This document shows, piece after piece, positions 33,535 through 42,246 of a stretch of DNA of 64,000 bases (positions are counted from its first letter, which is position 1; every line of letters begins with the position of its first letter). The notes under the pieces were generated by a model. The model ran no database searches. It worked only from the letters and a program-made list of their open reading frames with translations, and was not told the origin of the DNA. The DNA lies in assembly GCA_030157785.1 (NCBI GenBank), contig JAOAUC010000027.1, positions 124,001 to 188,000 on the forward strand, read 5' to 3'. The stretch comes from Zoogloea oleivorans. Its GTDB lineage: Bacteria > Pseudomonadota > Gammaproteobacteria > Burkholderiales > Rhodocyclaceae. Position numbers and translations under genes: made by a program.

Positions 33535-35652
33535 ATGTTTTTTCGATCCCGTTTAGAAACGGGCAGCAGGACGCCCCATTGCCTGTCGCTTTGCCTGGCC
33601 ACCTGCTTTTTACTGGCCAACAACACCCACGCTGCCGGTGTACCCACCCTGCAGGAAGTGGTCGTCAGCCCCGGCAGCCAGGACCTGATCGGCCTGGCCG
33701 ACTCGGCCACCGAAGGCACCGTCACCGCCGCCCAGCTCGCCCAGCGGCCCCTGCTGCGCCCCGCCGAAGCCCTCGAAACCGTGCCCGGCATGATCGTCAC
33801 CCAGCATTCCGGCGACGGAAAGGCCAACCAGTATTTCCTGCGTGGTTTCAACCTCGACCACGGCAGCGACTTCGCCACCCGCGTGATGGGCATGCCGGTA
33901 AACATGCCCAGCCACGCTCACGGCCAGGGCTACATGGACCTCAACTTCCTGCAGCCTGAACTGATCCGCAGCATCGCCTACCGCAAGGGCCCCTACGCAG
34001 CCGACGACGGCAACTTTGCCACCACCGGCTCGGCACGCATCGATTACCAACGCAAGCTGGCGGCAAACTTCATCGATATCGGACTCGGCCAGAACGGCTA
34101 CCGCCGCCTTGGCGCCGCAGGCAGCCGGGACCTGAACGGCCTGCAACTGCTCGCTGCTGCCGAATTGACGGGCTACGACGGCCCGTGGGAGCAACCAGAG
34201 AAACTCACCCGACGCAACATCGTGCTGCGCCTGTCGGACGGCACCGCCGCCCATGGCTTCTCGCTCACTGCCATGGCCTACGAGGCCGACTGGCGCGCCA
34301 CCGAGCACGTGCCCGAGCGAGCCGTCGCCAGCGGTGAAATCGGCCGCTACGGCGCCCTCTCGCCCCGCGACGGCGGCCGCACCCACCGCTACAGCCTGTC
34401 CGGCGAATGGGCGCGTCTCACCGACGCGGGCGCCACCAAGGCCAACCTGTACCTCATCGACTACGGCCTGAACCTGTTCTCCGCCCCATCCGGCTACATC
34501 ACCGGGCCGCAGGGCGACCAGCACGAACAGGCCGACCAGCGCCTCGTATGGGGCGGCGACGCCCGTCACACCTGGCTCCCCGGCCCCGCCTGGCACGACA
34601 TGGAGATCACCGCGGGCACCCACCTGCGCCAGGACCGCATCGGCCGGGTCGGCCTCTTCGCCACCGAAAACCGCCTGCGCACCCGAACCGTACGCGAGGA
34701 CAAGCTCACCGAAACCAGCTTCGCCCTCTACCTAGAGGCGCGCAACCAGTGGACGCCCTGGCTGCGCAGCACCGTCGCCCTGCGCCGGGATGAAATCTTT
34801 GCGGATGTCGGCCCCCTGGGCGGCCAGTACAACATGGGCAATGGCGGCAGCACCCGGGCCGGCCAGACCAGCCCCAGGCTCGGTGCGGTCTTCGGCCCCT
34901 TCAATCTCGCCGGCAGCACCGAGTTCTACGCCAACTGGGGCCACGGCTTTCACAGCAACGACGCCCGCGGTGCCACCAGCAACACCAATCCGGCAGACGG
35001 CAGCCCCATCAGCCGGGTGCCCCTGATCGTCAAGGCCAGGGGATCGGAAATCGGCCTGCGGGCAGCGCCGCTGTCCGGCTGGAACACCAGCTTGTCCGTG
35101 TGGCAGATGGATCTCGCCTCCGAGCTGGTCTTTATCGGTGACGAAGGAATTACCGAGCCCAAAGGCGCCTCACGCCGCCACGGTCTGGAATGGTCGAATT
35201 ACCTGACCCCGGCCGACGGCATCATCGTCGACGCCGACCTCGCCCTGTCGAAAGCCCGCTTCAAGCAGGCCCCCGCCGGTGCCAGCCACGTCCCCAACGC
35301 CATCCCCCTGACCGCCTCCCTTGGCCTGACCGCCGACCGCGGCGGCCCCTGGTACAGCGGCCTGCGTCTGCGCTACCTGGGCGCCTACGCGCTGGAAGAA
35401 AGCGGCGAACAGAAATCCACTCCGTTCTGGACCGCCAACCTGAAACTCGGCTACCGGATCTCGAAGCAGCTGCAACTCAGCATGGACGTACTCAACCTCT
35501 TCAAGCGCAAAGCCAACGATATCGAATACTGGGGCGCAGCCTGCACCCGCAACGAAACAGCCGCCAACAGCTGTAACGGGGGTATCGACGGAAGACTGGT
35601 GCATCCGCTCGAACCGCGCAGCCTGCGGCTCGGGCTGCGGCTGAGCTTCTGA
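33535..35652 (+). CDS. TonB-dependent outer-membrane receptor
   Basis: This 705-residue receptor has a signal peptide (cleavage after NTHA) and a TonB-box-like EVVVSPGSQ. Its plug contains LRPAEALETVPGMIVTQHSG, FLRGFNLDHGSDF and the His-bearing MPVNMPSHAHGQGYMDLNF. The beta-barrel ends in LGLRLSF with the terminal Phe expected of outer-membrane proteins. The ligand is not evident; the position at the end of a B12-riboswitch operon suggests cobalt chelates or corrinoids. It is distinct from BtuB in its plug. The longer frame upstream is a shadow of the PepSY gene. Confidence 0.9.
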   Translation: MFFRSRLETGSRTPHCLSLCLATCFLLANNTHAAGVPTLQEVVVSPGSQDLIGLADSATEGTVTAAQLAQRPLLRPAEALETVPGMIVTQHSGDGKANQYFLRGFNLDHGSDFATRVMGMPVNMPSHAHGQGYMDLNFLQPELIRSIAYRKGPYAADDGNFATTGSARIDYQRKLAANFIDIGLGQNGYRRLGAAGSRDLNGLQLLAAAELTGYDGPWEQPEKLTRRNIVLRLSDGTAAHGFSLTAMAYEADWRATEHVPERAVASGEIGRYGALSPRDGGRTHRYSLSGEWARLTDAGATKANLYLIDYGLNLFSAPSGYITGPQGDQHEQADQRLVWGGDARHTWLPGPAWHDMEITAGTHLRQDRIGRVGLFATENRLRTRTVREDKLTETSFALYLEARNQWTPWLRSTVALRRDEIFADVGPLGGQYNMGNGGSTRAGQTSPRLGAVFGPFNLAGSTEFYANWGHGFHSNDARGATSNTNPADGSPISRVPLIVKARGSEIGLRAAPLSGWNTSLSVWQMDLASELVFIGDEGITEPKGASRRHGLEWSNYLTPADGIIVDADLALSKARFKQAPAGASHVPNAIPLTASLGLTADRGGPWYSGLRLRYLGAYALEESGEQKSTPFWTANLKLGYRISKQLQLSMDVLNLFKRKANDIEYWGAACTRNETAANSCNGGIDGRLVHPLEPRSLRLGLRLSF

Positions 35653-35758
35653 GGACGAGGAAGGCACGGACACCAAAAGAAACAAATGGCATTAAAGAAG
35701 ACCGCAGTCATGCCGATAACAGCTCAGTCTCCTCCATTGCTCCCAGCGAGCATCTGAC

Positions 35759-35804
35759 AGACCGTCGGGCTAACTCCTCCCTCTAGCCTGGCGGTCTTTT
35801 TTTT
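35759..35804 (+). terminator. Terminator of the cobalamin/TonB operon
   Basis: AGACCG (35759-35764) pairs with CGGTCT (35792-35797), with inner GGGCTA/TAGCC pairing, and a T-run (35797-35804) follows. It lies about 110 bp after the receptor stop. Confidence 0.85.
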
Positions 35805-35841
35805 GGCCCGTAAACCGGGCGCTGCCTGGCACACCCAAAAC

Positions 35842-35868
35842 AAAAAAGCGCCCCGAAGGACGCTTTTT
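35842..35868 (-). terminator. Terminator of tRNA-Ser
   Basis: On the minus strand AAAAAGCGTCC-TTCG-GGGCGCTTTTTTG forms a UUCG-type stem with T-run 12 bp after the tRNA 3' end. Confidence 0.85.
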
Positions 35869-35879
35869 AAAGGTATTTC

Positions 35880-35967
35880 TGGCGGAAGCGGTGAGATTCG
35901 AACTCACGGACCCTTTCGGGCCGCCGGTTTTCAAGACCGGTGCAATCGACCACTCTGCCACACTTCC
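35880..35967 (-). tRNA. tRNA-Ser (anticodon UGA)
   Basis: The minus strand folds as a class II tRNA of 88 nt. GGAAGTG pairs with CGCTTCC, the D-arm starts GGCAGAGTGGTCGA, and the anticodon stem CCGGT-CTTGAAA-ACCGG carries TGA. A long variable arm (GGCCCGAAAGGGTCC) and a T-arm with GTTCGAATC follow. The discriminator is G and CCA is encoded. It reads UCA and other UCN codons. Confidence 0.95.
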
Positions 35968-36026
35968 TGCTCAGGGCGCGCATTCTAGCACGATGCACCG
36001 CCCAGCCAAGATGCCCGGGGCCACGG

Positions 36027-36055
36027 TTGAAACTTTATGGAGCCTCCGCTACTCT
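36027..36055 (+). promoter_or_regulatory. Candidate sigma-70 promoter of yccA
   Basis: TTGAAA (36027-36032), 17 bp, TACTCT (36050-36055). The -35 matches at five of six positions and the -10 is modest. Transcription would start near 36062, 39 nt before the ATG. Confidence 0.45.
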
Positions 36056-36100
36056 CAGTCCGTACAGGTCATCCTGTTTAATGTCATTCGGAGGATTTAA

Positions 36101-36790
36101 ATGCAACTCGACACTTACGGTCAGCAAACGCAGGTTCTGTCGCAAGGCGCCAGCCGCGTGCTGCGCAATACCTACATGCTGCTCGCACTCACCATGGTGC
36201 CGACCGTTGCCGGTGCGCTACTCGGCGTACAACTGCAGTTCTCGTTCCTGGCCGGCAGCCCCTTTATCGCCTTCATGCTGTTCCTCGGTATTTCGTTCGC
36301 GTTTTTCTATGGCATCGAGAAAAACAAGAACAACGGCCTCGGCGTAGGATTGCTGCTGGGCTTTACCTTCTTCATGGGCTTGATGCTGTCGCGCATCCTG
36401 CAGGTTGCCCTCGGCTTCTCCAACGGCGGTTCAATGATCGCCCTGGCGGCTGGCGGAACCGGTGCAATTTTCGCAACGATGGCGACCATCGCCAGTGTTT
36501 CGAAGCGCGACTTTTCGAACATGGGCAAGTTCCTGTTCGTCGGCATGATCGTCGTACTGCTGGCCGGCGTGGCAAACATCTTCTTTCAGATTCCCGCCTT
36601 GTCCCTGGCGATTTCGGCGGCCGTGGTGCTGATCTTTTCGGCCTACATCCTGTACGACATCAACCAGATCGTGCGCGGCGGTGAAACCAACTACGTGACA
36701 GCCACGCTGTCGGTGTACCTGGACGTGTACAACGTCTTCGTCAGCCTGCTCAACCTGATCATGGCCTTCACCGGCGGCGACCGCGACTAA
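36101..36790 (+). CDS. yccA: Bax inhibitor-1/YccA family membrane protein
   Basis: This 229-residue protein has seven hydrophobic segments, the BI-1/YccA fold. ILYDINQIVRGGETNYVTATLSVYLDVYNVFV at the end is the family signature, with the conserved acidic pair. In E. coli YccA is a substrate and modulator of the FtsH protease. CGGAGGA precedes the ATG and a terminator follows, so it is monocistronic. Confidence 0.93.
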   Translation: MQLDTYGQQTQVLSQGASRVLRNTYMLLALTMVPTVAGALLGVQLQFSFLAGSPFIAFMLFLGISFAFFYGIEKNKNNGLGVGLLLGFTFFMGLMLSRILQVALGFSNGGSMIALAAGGTGAIFATMATIASVSKRDFSNMGKFLFVGMIVVLLAGVANIFFQIPALSLAISAAVVLIFSAYILYDINQIVRGGETNYVTATLSVYLDVYNVFVSLLNLIMAFTGGDRD

Positions 36791-36805
36791 GCGCTGTCAG
36801 TTCAG

Positions 36806-36837
36806 CAAAAAGGCGACCTGCGGGTCGCCTTTTTTTG
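36806..36837. terminator. Bidirectional terminator between yccA and rlmD
   Basis: AGGCGACC-TGC-GGGTCGCCT has an A-run before and a T-run after it, so it can end both convergent genes. Confidence 0.88.
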
Positions 36838-36866
36838 TGCGTCGAGGAGCCGGGCCTGAACCAGGC

Positions 36867-38183
36867 TCAGTCACGCTCGAAGAGCGCGATCGACTCCACG
36901 TGGGATGTCTGCGGAAACATGTTGGCGATACCCGCCCCCTTCAGGCGATAGCCCTTCTCCTGGACCAGCACCGCGCTGTCCCGGGCCAGCGTGGCCGGGT
37001 TGCACGAAACATAGACGATCCGCCGGGGCGCCGAAGCCCCCATCGCCCTGACCACGGCCAGCGCGCCTTCCCGGGGCGGGTCGATGAGCATCTTGTCCAG
37101 CCTGCCAAGCGCCGCAATGCTGTCTTCAGTGGCCTCAAAGAGGTTCGCCGCATAGAACTCGCTACGCCCGGCCAGGCCATTGGCGGCAGCGTTCTCACCG
37201 GCCCGCCTGACCAGCGCATCACTCCCCTCCACACCGATCACATTGGCACCCAGACTGGCGATGGGCAGGCTGAAATTCCCCAGCCCGCAAAACAGATCGG
37301 CGATCCGCTCGCCCGGCTGCGGATCCAGCAGTTGCATGGAACGGCGCATAAGCAGACGATTGATGAACACATTCACCTGCGTGAAGTCCGTCGGCAGGAA
37401 GGCCATCGACACGCCGAACTCCGGCAAGGTGTAGGTCAGCCCGGGCGCCTTGACCGGGTAAAGGCGATGCGCCGACTCCGGACCGCTTGCCGGCTGCAGC
37501 CAGACCTGCACTTTCTCGGCGGCGGAAAAGGCGGCGAAACGGGCATCGTCGCCCGCGCTGATGGGCTGCAAATTGCGGAACAACAACACCGTGATGCCTT
37601 CGCCCTCGGCAATCTCGATTTGCGGCACGCGCTCCGGCGCCGACAGGCTCGCGACAAGCTGGCGCAAGCGCGGCAGCATGTCCGAGATGTGCGGCGGCAA
37701 AACGTCGCAACGGCTCATGTCGGCGATGTGGCTGCTGCGCCGCTCATGGAAACCCAGTTGCACACCGTCCTTGCCCGGCACCACGCGAACACTCAGCCGC
37801 GCCCGGTATCGATAGCCCCAGTCGGGACCAACGATGGCAGGGTAGATGACTTCGGGCTTGACCCGGCCGATATGCCAAAACGCGTTTTCCAGCACCCGCT
37901 GCTTGGCTGCCATCTGCGCCGTCGGCTCAAGGTGCTGCATGCTGCACCCGCCGCACACGCCAAAATGCGGGCAGCGGGGCGTCACGCGGCGCGAACTGGG
38001 CTGCAGGATGCGCACGACCTCGGCCATCTCGAAGCTCGGCTTGCGGCGATAAGACGTGTAAGTCACCCGCTCGCCGGGCAAGGCACCGTCGATAAAGACC
38101 ACCTTCCCGTCCGCATGGGTAACGCCGCGACCTTCATGGTCGAGGGACTCGATGACGGCTTCGCGGATAGCGACTTCGTTCAT
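36867..38183 (-). CDS. rlmD: 23S rRNA (uracil-1939-C5)-methyltransferase RlmD
   Basis: This 438-residue SAM-dependent rRNA methylase has an N-terminal TRAM domain (about 1-60) and the [4Fe-4S] ligands CPHFGVCGGC plus a later Cys. The SAM motif is DLFCGLGNFSLPIA. DKMLIDPPREGA and VSCNPATLARD, the catalytic Cys region, are also present. Length and motifs fit RlmD (RumA) rather than TrmA. It is divergent from the JmjC oxygenase gene. Confidence 0.95.
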   Translation of the reverse strand: MNEVAIREAVIESLDHEGRGVTHADGKVVFIDGALPGERVTYTSYRRKPSFEMAEVVRILQPSSRRVTPRCPHFGVCGGCSMQHLEPTAQMAAKQRVLENAFWHIGRVKPEVIYPAIVGPDWGYRYRARLSVRVVPGKDGVQLGFHERRSSHIADMSRCDVLPPHISDMLPRLRQLVASLSAPERVPQIEIAEGEGITVLLFRNLQPISAGDDARFAAFSAAEKVQVWLQPASGPESAHRLYPVKAPGLTYTLPEFGVSMAFLPTDFTQVNVFINRLLMRRSMQLLDPQPGERIADLFCGLGNFSLPIASLGANVIGVEGSDALVRRAGENAAANGLAGRSEFYAANLFEATEDSIAALGRLDKMLIDPPREGALAVVRAMGASAPRRIVYVSCNPATLARDSAVLVQEKGYRLKGAGIANMFPQTSHVESIALFERD

Positions 38184-38251
38184 GGCTAGGAGGGTATGAA
38201 AACGAAGGGCGCCATTTTAGCGGCCAGAACAGCCTTTGCAAGGCACGGCGT

Positions 38252-38257
38252 TATAAT
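38252..38257 (+). promoter_or_regulatory. Perfect -10 box directly before the JmjC oxygenase start
   Basis: TATAAT lies seven bases before the ATG at 38264, so transcription from it would begin at or next to the start codon. No good -35 is seen at 16-18 bp. It is either a leaderless-mRNA promoter or chance. Confidence 0.35.
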
Positions 38258-38263
38258 TGCAGG

Positions 38264-39394
38264 ATGACAAACACACTTCTCGGCGGCCTGTCGGGCGAGG
38301 AATTCCTCGCCGAGTACTGGCAAAAAAAACCGCTCCTCATTCGCCAGGCGGTTCCCGGATTCACCGGCGTCGTCACCAAGGACGAACTTTTCACCCTCGC
38401 CCGCGACCCTGACGTCGAATCCCGCTACGTCTGCCACGACGAAACCCATTGGGACGTCATCCACGGCCCCCAGAAAGCCGCCGACCTGCGCCGCAAGAAG
38501 CAGCCCTGGACGGTACTGATCCAGGGCCTCAACCTCTTCTGTCCGGACGGCGACACCCTCCTGCACCGCTTCGACTTCATCCCCCAGGCCCGCCTGGACG
38601 ATCTGATGGTCAGCTATGCGATTGACGGCGGTGGCGTCGGCCCCCATTTCGACAACTACGATGTGTTCCTGCTCCAGGGCATCGGCAAGCGTCGCTGGCA
38701 AATTGGCAACCAGGACGACCGCAGCCTCATCGAGGATGCCCCGCTCAAGATCCTGCAGGATTTCCGCCCCGTCCACGACTGGGTGCTGGAACCGGGCGAC
38801 ATGCTCTACCTGCCGCCCCACTGGGCCCACAACGGTATCGCCATCGGCGAATGCACCACGTATTCCATCGGCTTCCGCTCGCCCACCGCCCAGGAACTCG
38901 GCCAACAATTCCTGATTCACCTGCAGGACACCATTCAGCTCGAGGGCATCTACGCCGACCCGGATCTGAAGCTCCAGGCACACTCGGCCGAAATCAGCGA
39001 CCAGATGATCGATCGCGTTGCGGAGATGCTCAACCGCATCACCTGGAACCGTGAGAACGTGCGCAGCTTCCTGGGTGCCTACCTTACCGAGCCAAAGGCG
39101 CACGTGTTCTTCGACTCACCGGAAGAACCCCTCGAGCACGAGGAATTCGTGGCGGCCTGTCTGGCCGAGGGCTACCGGCTCGACGCCAGCAGCCTGCTGC
39201 TTTTTTCCGGCGGCCAGTTCTTCATCAACGCAGAACCGGTGCCTGTGCAACCAGAAGACATGGCAATCCTCCAATGTCTGGCCGACCACCGCCGCCTCGA
39301 CAGCGTTGCCGGTCTATCGGAGGAAGGCCTGGCCCTCCTGTACGACTGGTATTGCTGTGGTTTCGCCTACGCATCAAAAACTTTGATGGAATAA
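38264..39394 (+). CDS. roxA: JmjC/cupin ribosomal protein oxygenase (RoxA/YcfD family)
   Basis: This 376-residue Fe(II)/2-oxoglutarate oxygenase has EYWQKKPLLIRQA at the start, the metal triad H-x-D in GVGPHFDNYDVFLLQ and the distal His in YLPPHWAHNGI, and a C-terminal dimerisation/winged-helix region. E. coli YcfD hydroxylates Arg81 of ribosomal protein L16, and the same role is likely here. The start agrees with family N-termini, although a TATAAT box sits immediately before it. The gene has a weak ribosome site (GCAGG). Confidence 0.92.
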   Translation: MTNTLLGGLSGEEFLAEYWQKKPLLIRQAVPGFTGVVTKDELFTLARDPDVESRYVCHDETHWDVIHGPQKAADLRRKKQPWTVLIQGLNLFCPDGDTLLHRFDFIPQARLDDLMVSYAIDGGGVGPHFDNYDVFLLQGIGKRRWQIGNQDDRSLIEDAPLKILQDFRPVHDWVLEPGDMLYLPPHWAHNGIAIGECTTYSIGFRSPTAQELGQQFLIHLQDTIQLEGIYADPDLKLQAHSAEISDQMIDRVAEMLNRITWNRENVRSFLGAYLTEPKAHVFFDSPEEPLEHEEFVAACLAEGYRLDASSLLLFSGGQFFINAEPVPVQPEDMAILQCLADHRRLDSVAGLSEEGLALLYDWYCCGFAYASKTLME

Positions 39395-39567
39395 GGTGTT
39401 CACGCGAGAAAGGCACTTGACAAAGGCGTATCCCTGTTGCGGCAACGCAACAATGTCTTTATTCAAGCACTTCCTCCGTGATAGCATTCGGGCCAGATCG
39501 GGTTCCCCACCTGATTGCTCCTGGATTTAGCTTGCTGTACTTCATTTATCGATAAGGGAAACCAACA

Positions 39568-39855
39568 ATGAAACAATCTCTCCTGGTTGCTGCTCTCGTT
39601 GCACTCGCTGTTTCCGCCTGCGGCAAGAAGGAAGAGCCGAAGCCCGTTGAAGCTCCGGCTCCCGCTGTTGCTCCCGCCGCTGAAGCCAAGCCCGCTGAAG
39701 CCGCTCCGGCTGCTGCTGACGCCGCCAAGCCCGCTGAAGCCGCTCCGGCTGCCGCTGCTGACGCTGCCAAGCCCGCTGAAGCTGCTGCTGCCCCGGCTGG
39801 TTCGACCGCCGAAAACGCTGCTGCCGCTGCTGCTGCCAACACCGAAAAGAAGTAA
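39568..39855 (+). CDS. Small Ala/Pro-rich lipoprotein
   Basis: This 95-residue protein has a lipoprotein signal peptide: MKQSLLVAALVALAVSAC, with the lipobox Cys at 18. The mature part consists almost wholly of Ala, Pro, Lys and Glu. Three imperfect copies of a KPAEA(A)PAAA(A)DAA unit are visible, repeated at DNA level as GCCAAGCCCGCTGAAG. There is no folded domain. Function is unknown; an envelope spacer is possible. AAGGGAAAC precedes the ATG and a strong terminator follows, so it is monocistronic and probably well expressed. Confidence 0.82.
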   Translation: MKQSLLVAALVALAVSACGKKEEPKPVEAPAPAVAPAAEAKPAEAAPAAADAAKPAEAAPAAAADAAKPAEAAAAPAGSTAENAAAAAAANTEKK

Positions 39856-39871
39856 TCTTCTTTCCAGTGAT

Positions 39872-39902
39872 GAAAAAGCCAACCTGCGGGTTGGCTTTTT
39901 TG
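39872..39902 (+). terminator. Terminator of the small lipoprotein gene
   Basis: AAAAAGCCAACC-TGC-GGGTTGGCTTTTTT, 18 bp after the stop, is a long stem with T-run. Confidence 0.9.
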
Positions 39903-39943
39903 CGTCTGTTGTTTGCCGAAGAGTTTCGTTCCGGCGAAGGGCG

Positions 39944-39974
39944 CAAAAAAACGCCGGGGATGTCCCGGCGTTTT
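39944..39974 (-). terminator. Terminator of dapA-bamC
   Basis: On the minus strand AAAACGCCGGGA-CA-TCCCCGGCGTTTTTTT, about 30 bp after the bamC stop, is a strong intrinsic terminator. Confidence 0.88.
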
Positions 39975-40002
39975 CGCAGAACGGCAAAGCCAGCCTTTTG
40001 GC

Positions 40003-41172
40003 TTACTTGAGCTGCTGGAACAGCAAACCCAGGATTTTGCGGGCAGAAGCTGAAGTGTCCGTACCGCCTTCACGGGTCAGCACCTTTACAGTGGACGTGG
40101 CATCAGGCCCATTCACGTAGATCCGGTACTGGCTGCCGGTAGGTGCCGGCTTGGCATCGCTGCGCCAGAAGGCGAGCTTCGACAGCAAACCATCTTCATC
40201 CTTCTTCTTCACGTCCACCTCGGGATCCACGTAACGGACGTAGTAGATGCCCTGGGAACGATCGCGGTCTTCCACCGTAAAACCAACCCGGTCAAGGGCA
40301 AGGCCCACGCGACGCCAGGCCCGGTCGAACCCTTCCTGAACCTGCAGCACGGCCGCACCGTCGGGAGCGCTCTGCAGCTTGGCCTTTTCGGCTTGCGGAG
40401 CCGCAGCGATCTGCGCCTTGGCTCGCGTCTCATCGGCACCAAGGCGAATCATCAGGCGCTGCAGCAACTCGGCTTCCAGTTCCGGATCGGCTGCACGGGG
40501 TTGCCAGATCGTCCGGTCCTTCGCCTCATTCGGGTAGATCTCCATCATGCCGCGATGGCTGATGTATATCTCCACAAAACCGGCTTCGCCGCCGTTTTCG
40601 AGACGCGTACGAAACTTGTCGCGCTCGGGTGTCGAGTAAAGACCGTCGATCACCTTGCCGATGGTGTTGCGAATCAGGCCGTTGTCGATCTTGGCGCGAT
40701 TCTCCGCCCAATCGGTTTCCATGACGCCGATCTCGGGACGATCCACGTTGAGGATGAAGCCGTTTTCCTGCCAGAACTCGCGCACCTGCGGCCACACCTT
40801 GTCGGCAGTGCCCGGAACCACGAGCCAGCGCTGGGTGCCCGAACGCTCGACACGCATCTTGTCGATGGACTGCGGAGCAACAGCGGCAACCGGAGCAACC
40901 ACGCTGCCACCAGCAGCCGAAGACTGGCCGGAGCGCTCGGCGTTATAGGCCGAGAAGGTCGCGGAGCCCTTCGGGTTCATGTCCGGCACGGCGTAGCGGT
41001 CATCCGCCGTCGGCGCGGTGAGGTCGGGCGGAATCTCCAGAGAAGGCAGCTTGGATGCCACTGCGGAACTCTTGTAGTCGATCTTCTTCGATTCCAGCAA
41101 GGAACCGGAACATCCGGCGAGGGCGATCGAGATAACGACCGCCGAACCGGAAGCCAGCTTTCGGCTTTGCAT
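40003..41172 (-). CDS. bamC: Outer membrane protein assembly factor BamC
   Basis: BamC is an outer-membrane lipoprotein of the BAM complex. The 389-residue protein has a lipobox ending at C21 (IALAGC) and an extended N-terminal segment (LPSLEIPPDLTAPTADDRYAVP) that in E. coli binds BamD. Two helix-grip domains follow, each with the typical AWRRVGLALDRVGF/VWPQVREFWQENGF helix. It lies 29 bp after dapA, the classical gene order. The frame opens further upstream, but MQSRKLASG is a proper lipoprotein start. Confidence 0.92.
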   Translation of the reverse strand: MQSRKLASGSAVVISIALAGCSGSLLESKKIDYKSSAVASKLPSLEIPPDLTAPTADDRYAVPDMNPKGSATFSAYNAERSGQSSAAGGSVVAPVAAVAPQSIDKMRVERSGTQRWLVVPGTADKVWPQVREFWQENGFILNVDRPEIGVMETDWAENRAKIDNGLIRNTIGKVIDGLYSTPERDKFRTRLENGGEAGFVEIYISHRGMMEIYPNEAKDRTIWQPRAADPELEAELLQRLMIRLGADETRAKAQIAAAPQAEKAKLQSAPDGAAVLQVQEGFDRAWRRVGLALDRVGFTVEDRDRSQGIYYVRYVDPEVDVKKKDEDGLLSKLAFWRSDAKPAPTGSQYRIYVNGPDATSTVKVLTREGGTDTSASARKILGLLFQQLK

Positions 41173-41201
41173 GCGTAAACCTCGGGGTGGGAGAGACAAA
41201 C

Positions 41202-42080
41202 TCAAACTTCGACGCCGGCCTGACGCATGGCGTCGAGCACGCGCTCGTGGCAGGACTCGGACAGGTGGGTCAGCGGCAGGCGGATACCCTTGCCGACAAA
41301 GCCCATTTGTTCGACTGCCCACTTGACGGGAATCGGATTGGCTTCGCAGAACAGGTGGCGGTGCAGGCCCACCAGTTTGGCGTTGATCTCGCGGGCACGC
41401 ACGCCGTTACCGGCCGAGGCCGCCACGCACATTTCGTGCATGTGGCGCGGTGCCACGTTGGCCGTGACCGAAATCGTGCCGTGACCGCCAAGCATGATGA
41501 AGGCCATGGCCGTCATGTCGTCGCCGGTGTAGAGCGCGAAATCCTTCGGGGCGCGGGCGATAAGATCGCAGGCCCGATCCAGGTTGCCGGTCGCGTCCTT
41601 GATGCCGATGATGTTCGGAATCTCGGCCAGGCGCAGCGCCGTGTCGTTGGACAGATCGGCAACGGTGCGACCCGGCACGTTGTACAGGATCATCGGCAGC
41701 GGGCTGGCTTCGGCGATGGCCTTGAAGTGCAGGTACAGGCCTTCCTGGGTCGGACGGTTGTAGTAGGGCACCACCGAAAGGCCTGCAACAGCGCCGGCCT
41801 TACGGGCGAACTCGGTCAGCTCGATGGCTTCGCGCGTCGAATTGGCACCGGTACCGGCAATGATGGGAATACGACCGGCGGCGTGCGCGACGGCGGTGCG
41901 GATGAGCTCGCAGTGCTCTTCCACATTCACGGTGGGCGACTCACCGGTGGTGCCGACGACAACGATGCCATCGGTCCCTTCCTGGATGTGGAAGTCAATG
42001 AGGCTGCGCAAACGGGAAAGATCCAGGCTGCCATCCTCGTGCATCGGGGTAACGATGGCGACAATCGAACCGGTAATCAT
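41202..42080 (-). CDS. dapA: 4-hydroxy-tetrahydrodipicolinate synthase
   Basis: DapA condenses pyruvate with aspartate semialdehyde in lysine and meso-diaminopimelate synthesis. In 292 residues it has the Schiff-base lysine K161 ([10 protein letters not shown]), Y133 and R138 (LYNVPGR), and [10 protein letters not shown] at the substrate pocket. Length and motifs match the E. coli enzyme. It is the first gene of dapA-bamC. Confidence 0.97.
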   Translation of the reverse strand: MITGSIVAIVTPMHEDGSLDLSRLRSLIDFHIQEGTDGIVVVGTTGESPTVNVEEHCELIRTAVAHAAGRIPIIAGTGANSTREAIELTEFARKAGAVAGLSVVPYYNRPTQEGLYLHFKAIAEASPLPMILYNVPGRTVADLSNDTALRLAEIPNIIGIKDATGNLDRACDLIARAPKDFALYTGDDMTAMAFIMLGGHGTISVTANVAPRHMHEMCVAASAGNGVRAREINAKLVGLHRHLFCEANPIPVKWAVEQMGFVGKGIRLPLTHLSESCHERVLDAMRQAGVEV

Positions 42081-42202
42081 GAGCTATCGCTGGAGAGGGA
42101 AAGTTGAGTATTGTACCCAATCACTTCCGGAAGGATAGACGGGCGCAAACTGCTGTTACCAAAAGCGGGCGGACAAAGGGGGTGCCGACCCGCCAGAAAC
42201 AC

Positions 42203-42222
42203 AAAACCCCGCCGCAGCGGGG
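42203..42222 (-). terminator. Terminator of the HDAC-family gene
   Basis: On the minus strand CCCCGC-TGCG-GCGGGG-TTTTG forms a stem with a short T-run, 25 bp after the stop at 42247. Confidence 0.7.
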
Positions 42223-42246
42223 CCCTGCGGCAAGGCTCGCCAGACT

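Larger units (their letters stand above)
35653..36100. other. Intergenic region with two terminators, tRNA-Ser and the yccA promoter
   Basis: Between the TonB receptor and yccA there is no annotated-size gene. In order it contains a possible 23-codon ORF (35686-35757), a plus-strand terminator, a minus-strand terminator, the minus-strand tRNA-Ser and a promoter candidate for yccA. Confidence 0.7.
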
